A DNA stretch of 64,000 bases from Iodobacter fluviatilis (GCF_900451195.1 NZ_UGHR01000001.1:2790001-2854000), one strand, 5' to 3'; counted from the stretch's first letter, positions 7,712 to 17,743 are shown. Numbers and translations are program-made. Notes: generated by a model from the sequence alone, not told the origin.

Positions 7712-10700
7712 TCAAGATACCGTGATGCTTGAGCTCATTCTTTGCAGGATAGGCAAAGCATCACCAAAATTGAATTTCTCCAGCGCAATTCTAAATGCCG
7801 CAAATTCAGCCGGATCAAAAAAATCGGCCATCGCATCTCCGTATTTACCCATGACGGTAAGCGCCTCAGCATCCATATCCATCAATAAACGCTCCAGCCA
7901 AGACAGCAGGTTTTGCAATTCTTTGACAGGCATTCTGCCCGAGGGTGCAGGCGCATTGGCAAAGGGATCTTCGCCATTAATATATTCATTGACCTCGCGC
8001 ATCAGCACACTCAGATGTTTTTCGAGCAAGAGCAAATCTTCCCTCACCTCATTTAAGCCACCGCCGTGCGAAATGGCCGATTCAATCCGCCCCGCTATTT
8101 CAGAAACCCGTGTCCCGCCCAGCGTTGCACTGAGCCCTTTTAATGTATGTGAAAAACGTAAAGCAGGCTCCAACTCATTAGCAAGCAATGCGGCATGTGT
8201 TCTTTGCACACAATCGGATTCACTACCGCAAAACTGCTTCAGCATCCGCAAATAAAGCGAAGGATTATTCAGCACATAGCCCAGCCCTACTTTTACATCC
8301 AGCTCCTGCCTGCCTGCCGGTGTTGCAGGTGCTGGCGTCACTACAGGAGCGACTACTTGCGACAAGGGAGGCGGCACAAACGCAGCAGATGCAGGTGCTG
8401 GCGCAGCTTGCAGAGGCAGCGTGATTTCTGCTGACACAACACTGGTCTTTAAGAGTTTGGGCTTGCCATCAGGTGCTGTGACCCGCCAGTGTTTCAGGCA
8501 TTCAAAAAACTGAATCGGGTCTATCGGTTTTGAAACATGGTCATTCATACCCAAATCAAGGCAGCGCGCGCGCTCTTCCACCATGGCATGTGCAGTCATG
8601 GCGATCAGCGGGATATGGCTGTAGCGAGCATCCGCACGAATATGCTTTGATGCTTCGTAGCCATCCATAACCGGCATTTGCATATCCATCAAAATAGCAT
8701 CGAAATGGATGTCGCCCATTGATTCCAGTTTTTCCAACGCCTCTTTGCCGTGGTTAGCCACCACCACATCAACACCTACCGAACTGAGTAATTCTGTAGC
8801 AATTTGCTGATTAATCGGGTTGTCTTCGGTGAGTAATACCCTCATGCCCTTCAGCCCGACTTCCTCCTCATCACGCGGAGCGGCCTGGGCATCAGAAACA
8901 TCATCATCCGCAAAAATAGAAATCAAACAATCTGTCAATGAAGATGAATTCACCGGTTTAGTTAAAATGGCGCTGATATTTAGGCTTTGAGCTTGGATAT
9001 AAATATCTTCGCGATCAAACGCCGTTACAATCACCATTTTAGGCGTGTCATTTTCCAATACCTCTTGGATTTTTTTGGCCGCCTGAGCGCCATCCATAAT
9101 GGGCATTTGCCAATCCAGTAAAACTAGGCCAAACGGATCACCCCGCTGATGGGCTGCACTGCATAATTCCACCGCCCCCTGTCCTGAGCCCACATGTTCT
9201 ATACGAACCGAAAACCGTTTTAAAACTTCAATAATCGCGAGGCGTGCATGTTCATGATCATCCACCACCAGCACACGCATATTATTGATTTCTGCCGGAA
9301 TAGCACGTGTTCTGATTTCTTTATGCTCTACACCAAACCACGCAGTAAATACAAACTGGCTACCTATGCCGCTTTCACTTTCGGCCCAGATACGCCCACC
9401 CATTAATTCAACCAGCCTTTTACTAATTGAAAGCCCCAGCCCTGTACCCCCAAATTTGCGGGTAGTACTACTGTCAGCCTGAGTAAACGGCATAAATAAT
9501 TTACCCAGCTGTTCTTGGGTCATACCAATGCCAGTGTCCCTGACTCTGAATTCTAATTGTGTTTGCTCATGGTTTTTTTCCATGCAGCGAATCGTAATTT
9601 CAACCTCGCCTGTTTCAGTAAACTTCACCGCATTATTGACTAAATTAATCATAATCTGGCTCAGTCTTAAAGAATCCCCCAACAAACAAGGCGGAATATC
9701 AACCGGATTATGAATAACGAATTCCAAACCTTTTTCAAACACTTTCTGGGTGGTTACCGTGCATACATTATTGAGTACTGTTTCTAAATCAAAAGGTGCA
9801 ATTTCAATATTTAATTTGCCCGCTTCAATTTTAGAAAAATCAAGGATGTCATTAATAATCCCCAATAAAGACGTGCCTGCATGATGTATTTTAGAAAGGT
9901 AATCGCGCTGCTTAGGTGGCATTTCTGCTTTTAATGCCAGATGAGATAAACCAATCACCGCATTCATTGGCGTGCGAATTTCATGGCTCATATTGGCCAG
10001 AAAGCTTGATTTCACAGAGGCGGCTTCTTCAGCCTTGGTTTTAGCCAATTGCAGCTCTTGCTCCACAATTTTGCGCTGGCTGATATCCCTTGCAAATAAA
10101 GTGCCACTGCAATGCCCATCCATACTTAAAACAGTCATTCCTACTTCAATAGGCAGCAGGCTGCCCGAGCGGTTTCTTGCGAGTAATTCCCAGAATCTTG
10201 CGGTGGTAATCCGAGAGGTGACTTCGCTCAATCCCCGCTCCAGCACCAAGGGCAAATCACCATCCCCTTCAATATGAATCAGGCTTTGCAGTTTTAGCCC
10301 CACCACTTCGGCAGCAGCAAAACCAAAAGTCAGCTCTGCTGCACGGTTCCAATCTGTAACACAGCAGTCCTTATCAAGCAAAATAACGGCAATCGGCGCA
10401 CCTTCAATCACGGCCTTTGATTGCATCTCACTTTGCTGCAAAGCCATGGCACGACGACCTACTTCCTGCTCCAGCCCCTGTTTGTGAGCGGCCAGCTCAG
10501 CATTGCTCACAGTGAGCACAGACATCAGCTCATCACGGGTTTGCTCATTAACAATGTTTTTAACCTGCAAGATCGCATCAGGATCCTGATGATCAATTCG
10601 GAATGCCAGCTGTACCGTACCATCCGATAAAGTATTCTGAACATCAAAAAAGGCGGAGAGCGAGTGCTTCGCCCATCCACCTTCAGACTGCACCAGAAAG

Positions 10701-10906
10701 CACAGCGCATCCCCATCCATCCCCACCGGCAAAAGGTGATTTAAGGTTGACTGCCGGACAAACTGACAAAGCGAGTAAAACCCCGTCAGCAGAAAATCGC
10801 TGCGCATCCGGTTAAGTTTTAAGCATCCCAATGCCCGGCGCAATTTATCGCGGGCAATGAAAACACCTTCTTCGGATCGCAGATCCAATACACCAAGTTC
10901 AGTCAT
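7712..10906 (-). CDS. Hybrid histidine kinase (PAS-HisKA-HATPase-REC-REC-Hpt)
   Basis: Tandem phosphorelay kinase of 1064 residues, with no membrane segment, so cytosolic. The start is ATG 10906, which forms an ATGA overlap with the stop of rsbX; an upstream in-frame start at 10930 is less likely. Domains: an N-terminal region of about 155 residues I do not recognise, ending in a coiled coil; PAS (about 165-280); HisKA with His308 in MSHEIRTP; HATPase with [15 protein letters not shown] and GGTGLGLSI; a first receiver with Asp598 ([11 protein letters not shown]); a second receiver with Asp741 ([11 protein letters not shown]); an Ala/Pro linker (about 830-865); and an Hpt domain with His920 ([14 protein letters not shown]). 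All phosphotransfer residues are present. It is the last gene of the rsbRSTX operon, so it is the probable output of the stressosome. No DNA-binding response regulator is adjacent. Confidence 0.95.
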   Translation of the reverse strand: MTELGVLDLRSEEGVFIARDKLRRALGCLKLNRMRSDFLLTGFYSLCQFVRQSTLNHLLPVGMDGDALCFLVQSEGGWAKHSLSAFFDVQNTLSDGTVQLAFRIDHQDPDAILQVKNIVNEQTRDELMSVLTVSNAELAAHKQGLEQEVGRRAMALQQSEMQSKAVIEGAPIAVILLDKDCCVTDWNRAAELTFGFAAAEVVGLKLQSLIHIEGDGDLPLVLERGLSEVTSRITTARFWELLARNRSGSLLPIEVGMTVLSMDGHCSGTLFARDISQRKIVEQELQLAKTKAEEAASVKSSFLANMSHEIRTPMNAVIGLSHLALKAEMPPKQRDYLSKIHHAGTSLLGIINDILDFSKIEAGKLNIEIAPFDLETVLNNVCTVTTQKVFEKGLEFVIHNPVDIPPCLLGDSLRLSQIMINLVNNAVKFTETGEVEITIRCMEKNHEQTQLEFRVRDTGIGMTQEQLGKLFMPFTQADSSTTRKFGGTGLGLSISKRLVELMGGRIWAESESGIGSQFVFTAWFGVEHKEIRTRAIPAEINNMRVLVVDDHEHARLAIIEVLKRFSVRIEHVGSGQGAVELCSAAHQRGDPFGLVLLDWQMPIMDGAQAAKKIQEVLENDTPKMVIVTAFDREDIYIQAQSLNISAILTKPVNSSSLTDCLISIFADDDVSDAQAAPRDEEEVGLKGMRVLLTEDNPINQQIATELLSSVGVDVVVANHGKEALEKLESMGDIHFDAILMDMQMPVMDGYEASKHIRADARYSHIPLIAMTAHAMVEERARCLDLGMNDHVSKPIDPIQFFECLKHWRVTAPDGKPKLLKTSVVSAEITLPLQAAPAPASAAFVPPPLSQVVAPVVTPAPATPAGRQELDVKVGLGYVLNNPSLYLRMLKQFCGSESDCVQRTHAALLANELEPALRFSHTLKGLSATLGGTRVSEIAGRIESAISHGGGLNEVREDLLLLEKHLSVLMREVNEYINGEDPFANAPAPSGRMPVKELQNLLSWLERLLMDMDAEALTVMGKYGDAMADFFDPAEFAAFRIALEKFNFGDALPILQRMSSSITVS

Positions 10907-11481
10907 AATGTGCACTTTATCGCCAGACAAGTGGCATCGTCGTAAAGCTTTCCAAAACGGCTTAGCAAATTTGCAACCATTTGGTTCAGGCTATTTCTGC
11001 GCTCAAGCAAAATATCATCCGCAGCAATATGTTCCTGTATGCCATCCGTCGCCAGAACAAAAACATCGTCACTTTTAAAGTTAAATGTCTCAATTCTTAT
11101 ACTGCGTAAAATAATACCCAAAGTGCCCGCCTGCGCCGGAAAGGTAAAGCAGTCTTTTCCCAATTTACGCATCACGGTATTGCCAATGGTAATGCACTGC
11201 GCATTGCCATCATCACCCAAAAAAGCCATCGTAATGGCCGTACCACGCGATCCGCGGATATGCTCATGCAAAGATTTAAGCATCCATTCGAGATCTTCGC
11301 TGCTATTTTCTTCCAGCCACTGCTCGCAAAGCCTTGCCAGCTCATGCGCCTCAGGGCCATGCCCCAGCACATCCAGAATACCAACCAGTACGCCATGCTC
11401 CATTTGCTTAATAAAAGTGCCATCACCACACACTACTTCTCCATAGCATGGACGCAAACAACGTGCATATTCAAAGTGCAT
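10903..11481 (-). CDS. rsbX: RsbX-like PP2C/SpoIIE-type phosphatase
   Basis: 192-residue single-domain metal-dependent Ser/Thr phosphatase. Metal-binding aspartates are seen in GILDVLGHG (family form VADGLGHG) and FVLATDGIQ. RsbX dephosphorylates the stressosome proteins RsbR and RsbS in Bacillus and so resets the complex. Gene order directly after rsbT fits that role. It lies 3 bases from the end of rsbT and overlaps the kinase start by 4 bases (ATGA), which implies translational coupling. It lacks the long N-terminal sensory part of RsbU or SpoIIE proteins, which favours RsbX. Confidence 0.88.
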   Translation of the reverse strand: MHFEYARCLRPCYGEVVCGDGTFIKQMEHGVLVGILDVLGHGPEAHELARLCEQWLEENSSEDLEWMLKSLHEHIRGSRGTAITMAFLGDDGNAQCITIGNTVMRKLGKDCFTFPAQAGTLGIILRSIRIETFNFKSDDVFVLATDGIQEHIAADDILLERRNSLNQMVANLLSRFGKLYDDATCLAIKCTL

Positions 11482-11484
11482 GGC

Positions 11485-11886
11485 TTATTTCCATTTGCGA
11501 AACAGGACGCGGGTCCCTATTTCTGGCTCTGAGCTAATCTCAAATTCATCCGCTAAACGACGCGTCCCCGGCAAACCCAGCCCCAATGTGCCCTTGGTAC
11601 TGTAGTGCTCAGACATGGCAAGCTCTAGGTCTTTTATGCCAGGCCCCCGATCTTCGGCCATCACCTCCAGCCCCTCACGATTTTTAATCACTACCCACGA
11701 AAAAGACATCACACCCTCGCCAGCGTATTTCACAATATTGGTGGCCAGCTCAGATGCACCCGTTGTTATTTCTGTGATCGCCACAGGCGAAAAACCGCAT
11801 TGCTTAGCTAAAGAAAATGTATAAGCCACCAACATCGCCACATCAGCGTCATTGCGGATTTTTCGCCAGACCGTTGCCATTTCCAT
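11485..11886 (-). CDS. rsbT: RsbT-like switch protein kinase
   Basis: GHKL-fold Ser/Thr kinase that phosphorylates stressosome STAS proteins and then leaves to activate a downstream partner. I chose ATG 11886, giving 133 residues, the same length as B. subtilis RsbT; ATG 11898 and an open frame to 11937 are alternatives, but they overlap rsbS. ATP-binding motifs are intact: SELATNIVKYAGEG (N box), EDRGPGIKD (G1) and GTLGLGLPGTRRLADEF (G2). They match RsbT more closely than RsbW or SpoIIAB. It starts 2 bases after the rsbS stop. Its usual target, RsbS, lacks the expected phospho-acceptors here. Confidence 0.9.
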   Translation of the reverse strand: MEMATVWRKIRNDADVAMLVAYTFSLAKQCGFSPVAITEITTGASELATNIVKYAGEGVMSFSWVVIKNREGLEVMAEDRGPGIKDLELAMSEHYSTKGTLGLGLPGTRRLADEFEISSEPEIGTRVLFRKWK

Positions 11887-11887
11887 G

Positions 11888-12256
11888 CTAGGTTTCATGA
11901 AGTAAATCCAGTGCTTGCCTAATGGTCTGGCAGCCACGCAACGCAGATAAATCGCTATCTAACGCTGCCAAACCGGCAATGACCCCGGGCCTGAAACCGA
12001 TAAATACTGTTTTTGCCCCCATTATTTTCAGCATTTGCGTTAAATCTACCAAGGCTGCAAACCCGTCTACATCCAGCGCATCTACTTCGGATAAATCAAG
12101 CATGACCCCTTTTGCCGCCATTTTCGTGACCTGTTGCAATAATTTACTTTGCAGCGCGATCATCGTAGCGGGCCGCAAATCACTCTGCACACAGGCAAGC
12201 AAAGCATCTTCAACAACAGAAATCGCAACTCCTCCCCCGGATTCACGCTCATCCAT
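11888..12256 (-). CDS. rsbS: RsbS-like STAS scaffold without the usual phospho-sites
   Basis: 122-residue single STAS domain, the core scaffold of the stressosome. The start has a good ribosome site (AGGGGG). Conserved parts include VMLDLSEVDALD and IMGAKTVFIGFRPGV. In an ungapped alignment with B. subtilis RsbS (recalled from memory), Ser59 of the IDSF motif falls on Val63 (LDVDGF) and Thr86 of VVLTG falls on Ile86 (TVFIG), so neither known phosphorylation site is kept. Asp62 and Asp64 flank the site, so a permanently charged state is conceivable. It lies 9 bases after rsbR and 2 bases before rsbT. Its identity as RsbS rests on size, STAS core and gene order. Confidence 0.85.
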   Translation of the reverse strand: MDERESGGGVAISVVEDALLACVQSDLRPATMIALQSKLLQQVTKMAAKGVMLDLSEVDALDVDGFAALVDLTQMLKIMGAKTVFIGFRPGVIAGLAALDSDLSALRGCQTIRQALDLLHET

Positions 12257-12265
12257 TACCGCCCC

Positions 12266-13168
12266 CTAAACCTCATCAAGTCTTTTCATTCTGATGCCCA
12301 CGCTCTTGAAGGCTTGTTCCAAGGCATCCCGTAATGTGGCATGAGTCGTCATTCCTTCAATATCAATGCCAAGGTGCACAATTGTCTGGGCAATTGAAGG
12401 AGAGACACCTGATATCAGACTAGTACAGCCCATCAGACGTGTTGCCTTAGTAATTTTAATTAAATGATTCGCCACGCCTGAATCCACAATCGCCACGCCG
12501 GAAATATCCATAATAAATACGCGTGAACGCGTTTCGGCAATTTTTAATAAAATGGCCGCCATAATATCCTGCGCCCGTTTTGAATCAATAATCCCCACCA
12601 CAGGCAGCATTAAAATATCCTGCCAGATCATGGTCACTGGCGTAGACATTTCCATTAATGCGCGGCTTTGCTCATTAATTCTTTCATTAATCAAACGGCT
12701 ATAGGTTTCAACCACAATAGTGGTATCCAGATGCAATAGCTTGGTAATGGCCGCCACTGCTTTACCGTATTCCTCACTAAATAAACCACCGTCGTATAGT
12801 TTTTTTGTAAACAGGACAAATGAGTAATTCATTCCTGCAAAATAGCTGGGCAAAGATAAACCAATCCGCGCATGCGTTTCGCCCAAACGGCGCCGATCTT
12901 CCATATAAGCATCGTCCAAATGCCCCGCAAAAAATGTTTTCCAATAGGTAAGCTGGGCATTTTGTGCACGTTTTTTAACTTCATCATTCGCCATCAGCGT
13001 TTGATACTCTGGCAGCTCACGCATCCATTCATAAAAATGCGTAATGTACTCACTCATCCTGGGCACAACCAAAGCGCCATATTTACGAACCACTTCAAGA
13101 TCAACTTCGTCAATATCATGCAAACGCATTACGTCTTTAATCGATGTTTGGCTGGTATGTTCATGCAT
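12266..13168 (-). CDS. rsbR: RsbR-like globin-coupled stressosome sensor
   Basis: 300-residue protein with an N-terminal protoglobin/globin-coupled sensor domain (about 10-160) and a C-terminal STAS domain (about 180-295). His99 in ETHARIGLSLP fits the proximal haem ligand pattern of globin-coupled sensors, so haem and gas binding (O2, possibly NO or CO) is likely. The STAS domain keeps phosphorylatable residues at both RsbR positions: Ser230 in AIVDSGVANHL and Ser253 in LISGVSP (Thr171 and Thr205 in Bacillus). The start ATG 13168 is set by AAGGAG 8 bases upstream. Vibrio stressosomes use the same haem-globin RsbR. It is the first gene of the five-gene operon and sets its signal input. Confidence 0.92.
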   Translation of the reverse strand: MHEHTSQTSIKDVMRLHDIDEVDLEVVRKYGALVVPRMSEYITHFYEWMRELPEYQTLMANDEVKKRAQNAQLTYWKTFFAGHLDDAYMEDRRRLGETHARIGLSLPSYFAGMNYSFVLFTKKLYDGGLFSEEYGKAVAAITKLLHLDTTIVVETYSRLINERINEQSRALMEMSTPVTMIWQDILMLPVVGIIDSKRAQDIMAAILLKIAETRSRVFIMDISGVAIVDSGVANHLIKITKATRLMGCTSLISGVSPSIAQTIVHLGIDIEGMTTHATLRDALEQAFKSVGIRMKRLDEV

Positions 13169-13450
13169 CTTCATTCTCCTTCGCACAACTTAATACTGAC
13201 AAAAAACCATGTTGGATAACAAAAACATGGCCAACTTTTCTCAAGGGATTTTCTGAAAGCAAAAAAAAGATAAAACTGCTGTCTTTCTAGATAGGCAGAC
13301 GAAAGAACTTTAGCAATACATAAACTCAAACTTTCCAGACCTAGTGATTAATTACAGCAAAAAGAAAGCAAGATGAAAGCAATAAAACAACAAATCATGC
13401 TGATGTAAGATAAAAAGCGCAGTCAAAAAAAACAGTCCGTCCAGACGAAA
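13169..13450 (-). promoter_or_regulatory. Upstream region of the stressosome operon
   Basis: About 280 bases without a gene, very A-rich on the plus strand. A 7-bp inverted repeat, CCATGTT/AACATGG (13206-13229), sits about 40 bases before the rsbR start, where an operator could lie. I cannot assign a convincing -35/-10 pair. The promoter of the operon must lie here, because the gene beyond it (13490-13915) has its own terminator. Confidence 0.4.
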
Positions 13451-13451
13451 A

Positions 13452-13475
13452 AAAACCGCCTGAAGAGGCGGTTTT
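13452..13475 (-). terminator. Terminator of the DUF4124 gene
   Basis: AAAACCGCCT-GAAG-AGGCGGTTTT forms a perfect 10-bp stem. On the minus strand it is followed by further T residues (TTTTTTTTCGTC overall), 14 bases past the stop codon at 13490. Confidence 0.9.
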
Positions 13476-13489
13476 GGCTTGCTTACAGA

Positions 13490-13915
13490 TTATGGGCAAA
13501 AACGCTTGATATTTGCCTCTGTGCTTGCAGTTTCGGCTTTGCGCCGTGAGGCTTCCATAAACTCAAGCTTGCCTTTTTCATTCACACTGGAGAATTTTTT
13601 TGAACCTTGTAAATACCCCAATCTGGCCATGGCTTCTTTACAAGCTTTTTCGTCTTTTTCACCTTTAGCAGCCGCCACTGGCGCGCTGGCCGGAGCGCTG
13701 GCTTTCACCGCAACGGTGCTTGCAGCAGAGGCCTCACGCTTCTGTTGGCCTGACATCGAGCTAACAGGCAAGTCCTTGGTTTTTAGCACTTCTGCTTTAT
13801 TACCCTTAGGCGGCTGATCAGAATAATGCATCATCCCGTCAGCATCTTTCCATTTATAAATTTCTGCATGTGCGCTTGCTGTAATCAGCAAAGCCATCAA
13901 AATTAAGATTTTCAT
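13490..13915 (-). CDS. Secreted DUF4124 domain protein
   Basis: 141 residues starting at ATG 13915, preceded by AGGGAAG. In-frame codons upstream to 13978 are not needed. Residues 1-17 form a signal peptide (MKILILMALLITASAHA). The DUF4124 domain follows at EIYKWKDADGMMHYSDQPP, a pattern common in periplasmic proteins of beta- and gammaproteobacteria. Then comes an Ala/Ser-rich low-complexity linker (about 65-85) and a charged helical C-terminus with two cysteines (Cys94 region and the penultimate residue, FCP). The function is unknown. Monocistronic. Confidence 0.85.
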   Translation of the reverse strand: MKILILMALLITASAHAEIYKWKDADGMMHYSDQPPKGNKAEVLKTKDLPVSSMSGQQKREASAASTVAVKASAPASAPVAAAKGEKDEKACKEAMARLGYLQGSKKFSSVNEKGKLEFMEASRRKAETASTEANIKRFCP

Positions 13916-14452
13916 TGCATCAACTTCCCTGTTTTCTTGCAGCACGACAATAAGCCATATTGAAATAAGCGTAATCAATAAACGCTCTCAATGCCATTGG
14001 CAATTCTAATTAGCTGATATGCTGCATACCCGATTAATTCAAAAACTCTTTAACACAGCCCGATACAAAGCGCTCATTCTTTGATTTCCATCATATCCTG
14101 CTTTTCAGACAATGAGTAAAACCCAATAAATCAGGCAACCTTAAATATTGGCACTATCAGCAATTTACCATTCAATGAAACTTTCTTCGCTAAGGCTCGT
14201 CCACCTTAAATCAACAGAAGGCAAACGCCAGGCAATATCAGTGCGGTGAAGGCCTTGCTTCTCTTTTCATCTATACACACCCACGCACTTAATTACAAAC
14301 AATAGCAGATGACAGAAAGTAAATTACCCATACAAACCAAGAAAATGTAATCAATACTAAGGGGTGGGCAGAGAGGCTCTGCTGCTGCAAAACCAGAACC
14401 ATCATGCTGCCCGGGCCCAAATTGATGCAAACGCTGTTTAAGAGGAAAACGC
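13916..14452. other. Gene-free stretch before the glycoside hydrolase cluster
   Basis: 537 bases hold no gene I can support. The left end must carry the promoter of the DUF4124 gene and the right end that of the 996-residue hydrolase. The latter has the ribosome site AGAGGA at 14441-14446. A short minus-strand frame (14289-14651) runs against the real hydrolase gene and looks like chance. No terminator, repeat or operator stands out. Confidence 0.5.
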
Positions 14453-17443
14453 ATGAGCGCCATATTTTTTTACGATGCACACCTGGCCTGTCACGGCGAG
14501 CGCCCACGCCAAGATGATTTGGCCCGCTGGCAAGAATCCGGCACCCTGGCTGACTGCAGCACCTTGTTAAATGCTTTAAACAGCGCATCAGCAGGCAGCT
14601 GCTTAATTGCCATGCACGGCGCTTACTTCCCGGCTGCGGCTTGGCCTGCACTACTGCAGTTTCTAAAAAACGGCGGCAATTTACTTAGCATGGGCAATAT
14701 GCCCTTTTCTGCCCCGACCACCTTGTTCAGAGATTTAAACATTCACGAAATGCTGGCGATAGACAGCAGTGAAGCCCTTAGTCTTGAGCCCTCTGAAGAA
14801 TATCCACTACTGAGTGAGCATTGCAGCTTATTTGCACCGCAAGACGCCTGCTGCGGCTTTGTACTGATGCCAACCAAGCATAAGGATCACCCTAAGGAGT
14901 CCAGCTCCAATGGGCCAATGGACGCACGGATTTACCCTTTACTCACCGCCAAAGATGGCACTGGCCGCCCAATTGCCGCCCCAGTAGTGCTGATCGAAAA
15001 CCATCGCGGTGTATTTGCCGGCAGCCGCTGGCTGTTTGTAAACACCGACGCCACAGCCCTTTTTTGGGACCAGGGCGGGGGCGAAGCGCTGATCGCCTGG
15101 GCCAAGTTTTGCGCCCGTGGTGTCACAGAGATCTGGATCAAACCCGATTTTGCCTGCTACTACCCCAGCGAAGTACCTACCTTCAACTTACAAATTGAAG
15201 CCTTACGTAGCAACACGGCGTGTCAGTGGCAATTTGAAATCAAAATCATGCACGCGGGCAAGATACTGATCCAGGAAACGCTGGCCCTCAACACCACCGC
15301 GCACGGCCCCGTATTTCACCGCAGCACGTTGCCCATTGTAGTTTTGCACGGCTATTACAGTATTCACTGCCGTGCCGTCTCCTCCTCTGGTGAAATCCGT
15401 GAATTACAGCAGGGCTTTTGGGGCAGGGATCACCGTTTACTTGAAGAAGGTCAGCCACTGTGCGCGGGCCGCGATTACTTCACCCGTGGCGGCAAACCAG
15501 TGCCAATTGTCGGCATGACCTATATGGCCAGCGATGTGCATCGCAAATTTTTGCAGCTACCCAACCCGGCCGTTTGGGACAAAGATATGGCCGAATTTGC
15601 CCGTATGGGCATCAACTATATTCGCACCGGCATCTGGACCGCATGGCGGCAAGTGATGTTTGCCGACGGCCACGCCCAAGAAGCCGCCTTACGCGCTATC
15701 GACGCCTTCTTACACTGCGCCAAACGCCATAATCTGGAAACTTGCTTTACCTTTTTCACCTTTACCCCAGAAACATGGGAAGGCCAGAACCCCTATCTGG
15801 ACCCACGCGCCATCGCCGCACAGAAGCGTTTTATTTCTGCCATTGTTAGCCGCCACAAAGACAGCAGCCATGTGCACTGGGATTTAATCAACGAGCCATC
15901 CATGTTTAACCCCGAACAGATTTTCCTTGGGCCACGCAGCGTACAAGACCCCATTGAAATCACCGCATTCAGAACATGGCTGCAAGAGCAAGATGCAGAC
16001 ATCGCCAGCTGGCAACAGCGCTGGAACCGCAGCCCCGCAGATTTGCCCGACTGGAATGCCGTACTGCCGCCGCTGGCGCAGGAAGTAGCGTTTAATCCCA
16101 CCGAGATCACGCCCAAACAACACGGCATCTGGCTGGATTACAGCCTGTTTAGCCAAGCCATGCTCAAGCGCTGGATCGCCGATTTAAGCGCCACCATCCG
16201 TGCCATCGCCCCGAACCGCCTTATTACCGTCGGCCAAGACGAGGCACTGGGCATGCAGCGCCCCTCGCCGATGTTTTTTGCCGAGACAGTGGATTACACC
16301 AATGTGCACAGCTGGTGGCTCAATGATGACTTAGCCTGGGATACCATCTTTAGCAAAACGCCTAATAAGCCAAGCCTGGTGCAAGAAACCGGCATGATGC
16401 ATATCGAAAGCCCTAATGGGCGCAGTAAGCGCAGCGAAACCGAACTCGCCCATATGCTGGAACGCAAATATGCTTACGCCTTTATTAATGGCGGCGCGGG
16501 TGCGGTGCAGTGGTTGTGGAATATCAACTACCACATGGATAACATCAACGAATCGCATATTGGGGCTTGCCGCGCCGACGGCACCCGTAAGCCCGAAGCG
16601 ATGATTAGCGAAGATTTCGGCAGCTTTTTTAAAGCCATTGCCCCGATGATGCAAGGCAGACAGCTGGAAGACGTGGCGGTGATTTACCCCTTTAGCAACG
16701 ATTACGGCAACCGCCGCTTTGCGCTAGAAGCCACGCAGCGCCTGGTGCGCGTGATGCAGTACGAGCTAAAAGTGCCGGTACGCGCCATCAGCGAATATCA
16801 TCTTGCCGATCTGGACCACGCCCCCGCCAAGCTGATTATCATCCCCAGCCCGCACGCCCTTTCGCAAGCCGCTCGCGATTGGATCAGCCAATGCAAAACA
16901 CCTATCTTATTGACCGGCCCCTGCGATTTAGACGCTTACTGGCAGCCTTGCCAAGCCCTGATGAGCGAATCAGACACGCGTAATCTGCAGCGTGAAGAAT
17001 CCATCCATATCGGCAGCCACAAGTATCGCGCCAGCTTTGGCGGCGATAAAATCGCCAAGCTCTGCAAGGGCAATGCACTGGGGAGCTTACAAACCAGCGC
17101 CAATATCATGTGGTGCCCGCTCCCCTTGGAAATGAACGATCGCACCGAGCCGCTGCTTGCGCTCTATCAGGCCGCAATGGATTGGGCGGGACTAAGCTCC
17201 CCCTTAAACTGGCTGTCGGGTGAGCAGCCCGGCGTATTCGCGCAGAAACTCAGCTTTGAGCTTGGGGCATTATGGATTTTGGTCAACGAATCAGGCCATG
17301 AAGAAGCCATCAGCTTTGAAGACAAAGCCAGTGGCTGCAGCTACTCACTCACCATCGCAAGCGAGCGTGCTGTCTTGTTTGCTACAGATAGCAATGGCAA
17401 GGTGACGGCAAGACTGAGAAAGCACAAGGTGAATCAGCTGTAA
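14453..17443 (+). CDS. Clan GH-A glycoside hydrolase with GH42-like architecture
   Basis: 996 residues without a signal peptide, so probably cytosolic. Residues about 1-330 form an N-terminal alpha/beta region (flavodoxin or class I amidotransferase-like) plus a beta domain. A TIM barrel follows (about 345-680; MGINYIRTGIW, WDLINEPS, PSLVQETG). Glu481 in LINEPS and Glu645 in VQETG are placed as acid/base and nucleophile. Residues about 735-880 resemble the flavodoxin-like trimerisation domain of GH42 beta-galactosidases (VAVIYPFSNDYG). A beta domain closes the protein. The exact family (GH42-like or GH5-like) and sugar cannot be read from sequence. Beside a GH125 alpha-mannosidase, a beta-mannosidase role on N-glycan-type or manno-oligosaccharides is a fair inference, with beta-galactosidase the alternative. 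Confidence 0.8.
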   Translation: MSAIFFYDAHLACHGERPRQDDLARWQESGTLADCSTLLNALNSASAGSCLIAMHGAYFPAAAWPALLQFLKNGGNLLSMGNMPFSAPTTLFRDLNIHEMLAIDSSEALSLEPSEEYPLLSEHCSLFAPQDACCGFVLMPTKHKDHPKESSSNGPMDARIYPLLTAKDGTGRPIAAPVVLIENHRGVFAGSRWLFVNTDATALFWDQGGGEALIAWAKFCARGVTEIWIKPDFACYYPSEVPTFNLQIEALRSNTACQWQFEIKIMHAGKILIQETLALNTTAHGPVFHRSTLPIVVLHGYYSIHCRAVSSSGEIRELQQGFWGRDHRLLEEGQPLCAGRDYFTRGGKPVPIVGMTYMASDVHRKFLQLPNPAVWDKDMAEFARMGINYIRTGIWTAWRQVMFADGHAQEAALRAIDAFLHCAKRHNLETCFTFFTFTPETWEGQNPYLDPRAIAAQKRFISAIVSRHKDSSHVHWDLINEPSMFNPEQIFLGPRSVQDPIEITAFRTWLQEQDADIASWQQRWNRSPADLPDWNAVLPPLAQEVAFNPTEITPKQHGIWLDYSLFSQAMLKRWIADLSATIRAIAPNRLITVGQDEALGMQRPSPMFFAETVDYTNVHSWWLNDDLAWDTIFSKTPNKPSLVQETGMMHIESPNGRSKRSETELAHMLERKYAYAFINGGAGAVQWLWNINYHMDNINESHIGACRADGTRKPEAMISEDFGSFFKAIAPMMQGRQLEDVAVIYPFSNDYGNRRFALEATQRLVRVMQYELKVPVRAISEYHLADLDHAPAKLIIIPSPHALSQAARDWISQCKTPILLTGPCDLDAYWQPCQALMSESDTRNLQREESIHIGSHKYRASFGGDKIAKLCKGNALGSLQTSANIMWCPLPLEMNDRTEPLLALYQAAMDWAGLSSPLNWLSGEQPGVFAQKLSFELGALWILVNESGHEEAISFEDKASGCSYSLTIASERAVLFATDSNGKVTARLRKHKVNQL

Positions 17444-17518
17444 GGTAGTTACTTAAAAACAGCTAATTTCACATCCTGACTGCGGGTACTCCGCGAGTAC
17501 CGGTACCGAGATCATCTT

Positions 17519-17640
17519 GATGTATTCCCCCCTTTGAAAAAGGGGGGCTAGGGGGATTGGGCACTTCATCTTTTGATATAAAAAGCACACGCCAATGCAA
17601 AAAGCCCCCCTCCATCCCCTTTTACCAAGGGGGATGCTAC
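17519..17640. repeat. REP-like palindromic repeat, copy 1
   Basis: Two G/C-run hairpins in inverted orientation. The first is CCCCCCTTTGAAAAAGGGGGG followed by CTAGGGGGATT; the second, read on the other strand, is ATCCCCCTTGGTAAAAGGGGAT followed by GGAGGGGGGCTTTTT. The same unit recurs at about 28840 and 31985. It fills much of the 300-base gap between the GH-A hydrolase and the GH125 gene. Confidence 0.8.
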
Positions 17641-17743
17641 AGCGCTGAAGTGCCACCTGAATGATATAAATACCTATACCCGCGCCGACTACTTTTGCAG
17701 TCCCTGGCAAGTACCGTAAACCTTTCCATAGCCGAGCCATCCC

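Noticed and set aside
14289..14651. Minus-strand frame of 120 codons
   Set aside because: Antisense to the start of the GH-A hydrolase; no coding character.
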